DNA from: Alphaproteobacteria bacterium
GTDB lineage: Bacteria; Pseudomonadota; Alphaproteobacteria; Micavibrionales; Micavibrionaceae
Reading direction: 5' to 3'
DNA length: 6,085 nt
Assembly: GCA_016763095.1 (NCBI GenBank)
Contig: JAESUK010000176.1
Span: forward strand, 1 to 6,085
In this document: positions 4,854 through 6,085 of the stretch, piece by piece
Layout of the letters: each line of letters starts with the position of its first letter
Numbering within the stretch: position 1 is the first letter of the stretch
The notes under the pieces: generated by a model
What the model was told of the DNA's origin: nothing
The model's input: only the letters and a program-made list of their open reading frames with translations
Databases searched by the model: none
Made by a program: the position numbers and the translations under genes

Positions 4854-5867
4854 ATGGCGATCGTTGCGGTCACCGACCAATCTTTACAACAAGCAGCAGA
4901 TATTATTAAGAAGGGAGGCCTCGTTGCCATCCCGACCGAGACAGTATACGGGCTGGGCTGTAATGCCCTTGATACGGTGGCGGTGCAAAGTGTGTTTACC
5001 GCAAAAGGTCGCCCCGCCATCAATCCATTGATCGTCCATGTGTCTGCGATTGCAGATGCCCACAAAATTGCGCATTTAAGTCCACTCGCGCAGGAAATTG
5101 CCACACATTTCTGGCCTGGACCGCTCACAATGGTTTTACTACGACGCGAAAATTCAGGTATATCAGATCTGTGCACGGCTGGACTTGATACAATTGCTAT
5201 CCGCTTTCCAGAGCACGATGTCGCAAGAAAAATTATTCAAATGGCAGGTGTCCCCGTTGCTGCGCCAAGTGCCAATGCATCTGGAAGCATAAGCCCAACA
5301 TCCCCGCGCCATGTGCATGACAGCCTTGGCGATAAAGTCGATATGATTCTGGCAGGAGGGGCATGCAAAGCTGGACTTGAATCCACGGTCGTAGATGTCA
5401 CAACCGATGTTCCTGTCATTTTAAGATATGGGGTGGTTACAAAGGAAATCATTCAAGGTACGCTGGGTGTGGATGTCCTTGATGGTGTTGCCAATGATCA
5501 AAATGCAGATATAAAATCATCCATTAAATCCCCAGGTCAGCTTTTAAAGCATTATGCCCCAACCATTCCGCTTAGAATGAATGCCATTGATGTAGATGCG
5601 GATGAAGCGCTTCTTGCCTTTGGAGGAACAAAGTTCATGGGCATAAAAACGGGAGGTGCAGTTTCTGCGTTCCCAGAAGATCAAATTAAAAATTTAAGCG
5701 AAAGCGCCGATCTTGAAGAGGCAGCGAAGAACCTGTTTTCCTATATGCGTGACTTAGACAACGAAAAGTTTAAAGGCATTGCCGTTATGAATGTTCCAAA
5801 TGAAGGGGTCGGCATGGCGATCAATGATCGTCTGTTTCGTGCTTCCAAAGGCAGTAATAAGCCCTGA
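4854..5867 (+). CDS. Threonylcarbamoyl-AMP synthase, Sua5/TsaC2 type
   Basis: Makes threonylcarbamoyl-AMP from threonine, bicarbonate and ATP, the first step of t6A modification at position 37 of ANN-decoding tRNAs; TsaB/D/E then transfer the group. The YrdC-like catalytic domain (about 1-200) shows LVAIPTETVYGLGCNA (23-38), KGRPAINPLIVHV (51-63), FWPGPLTMVL (87-96), APSANASGSISPTSPRHV (137-154) and GLESTVVD (174-181). The linker SPGQLLKHYAP (226-236) and a C-terminal Sua5 domain (about 237-337) identify the long Sua5 form rather than the ~190-aa short TsaC. Length 337 aa is typical, and all expected substrate motifs are present. It is directly coupled to anmK upstream. The stop is separated by two bases from that of a convergent gene, with no terminator visible between them. 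Confidence 0.95.
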   Translation: MAIVAVTDQSLQQAADIIKKGGLVAIPTETVYGLGCNALDTVAVQSVFTAKGRPAINPLIVHVSAIADAHKIAHLSPLAQEIATHFWPGPLTMVLLRRENSGISDLCTAGLDTIAIRFPEHDVARKIIQMAGVPVAAPSANASGSISPTSPRHVHDSLGDKVDMILAGGACKAGLESTVVDVTTDVPVILRYGVVTKEIIQGTLGVDVLDGVANDQNADIKSSIKSPGQLLKHYAPTIPLRMNAIDVDADEALLAFGGTKFMGIKTGGAVSAFPEDQIKNLSESADLEEAAKNLFSYMRDLDNEKFKGIAVMNVPNEGVGMAINDRLFRASKGSNKP

Positions 5868-5869
5868 TT

Positions 5870-6085
5870 TTAATGCGTGACGGGGTAGTTATGAATAAGA
5901 TCATCACCCTTCTTAATTCTAGCAAGAACTTCTTTAAGGGGCATTGGCACTTTTCCACGTTTCTTATTCTTATAGCCAATCTCAAACATATGGTGATATT
6001 GGATCATCAAAGTTTTATAAGCACTGAATAGCGATGTATTGGAGTCCCAAATATGCGTAGCTTCGCTTGTCGCGCCATTAATCTC
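5870..6085 (-). CDS. C-terminal part of an unrecognised gene
   Basis: A minus-strand reading frame enters from the right edge and runs 71 codons to TAA (complement of 5870-5872); the 5' part is outside the window. The visible tail looks like real, soluble, partly helical protein: SLFSAYKTLMIQYHHMFEIG, a basic turn (YKNKKRGKVP) and a helix (LKEVLARIKKGDDL) ending in HNYPVTH. I do not recognise the family and see no catalytic motif. Its stop is two bases from the convergent sua5 stop. Absence of any internal stop and the amino-acid pattern support coding; function is unknown. Confidence 0.65.
   Translation of the reverse strand, partial: EINGATSEATHIWDSNTSLFSAYKTLMIQYHHMFEIGYKNKKRGKVPMPLKEVLARIKKGDDLIHNYPVTH

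Noticed and set aside
4850..5176. Minus-strand 108-codon frame opposite sua5
   Set aside because: Fully antisense to a catalytic domain with all expected motifs; no independent support.
1..6085. CRISPR array, insertion sequence, complete tRNA or rRNA gene
   Set aside because: No spaced repeat series, transposase motif, intact cloverleaf or rRNA-like sequence was seen on either strand.

Overview
The window looks like a chromosomal segment of a low-GC member of the Alphaproteobacteria. The argument rests on gene content and order: tyrS and anmK are divergent and almost touching, an arrangement I associate with alphaproteobacteria, and anmK is followed by a full-length Sua5-type tsaC. I cannot name a genus. 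By eye, GC is near 40% overall and lower in 235-566.

Layout, left to right. (1) 1-234: a minus-strand hypothetical gene whose first ~45 residues look like a real conserved domain, but whose tail looks replaced by unrelated DNA. (2) 235-566: AT-rich DNA without a convincing gene. It carries a perfect 10-bp tandem repeat (TTGGGGGTAA twice), a perfect 10-bp inverted repeat, and then a 16-nt sequence that reads like the 3' end of a tRNA-Leu gene including CCA. Together these suggest the attR end of an integrated element lying to the left, with host chromosome resuming at about 552. (3) 567-1426: two overlapping minus-strand genes for small membrane proteins, the upstream one resembling the DUF6804 family. 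(4) 1496-2451: two minus-strand orphan proteins of 150 and 147 aa. The 150-aa gene has a good sigma70-type promoter with a perfect inverted repeat in its spacer. (5) 2485-3744: tyrS (minus), with the 147-aa gene 33 bp downstream and probably co-transcribed. (6) 3762-5867: anmK and sua5/tsaC (plus), stop and start codons abutting, with the sua5 Shine-Dalgarno inside anmK. (7) 5870-6085: the 3' end of an unrecognised minus-strand gene, converging on sua5 with only 2 bp between stop codons.

The conserved core serves translation and cell-wall recycling. TyrS charges tRNA-Tyr, Sua5/TsaC makes threonylcarbamoyl-AMP for the t6A37 modification of ANN-decoding tRNAs, and AnmK returns anhydro-MurNAc from peptidoglycan turnover to the amino-sugar pool. 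The small genes at 567-2451 are accessory. Nothing in the window shows a complete defence, secretion or biosynthetic system. The most informative unexplained structures are the putative attR with its arm-like repeats, the promoter-embedded palindrome upstream of the 150-aa orphan, and the compact tyrS/anmK divergence with a possibly leaderless tyrS transcript.
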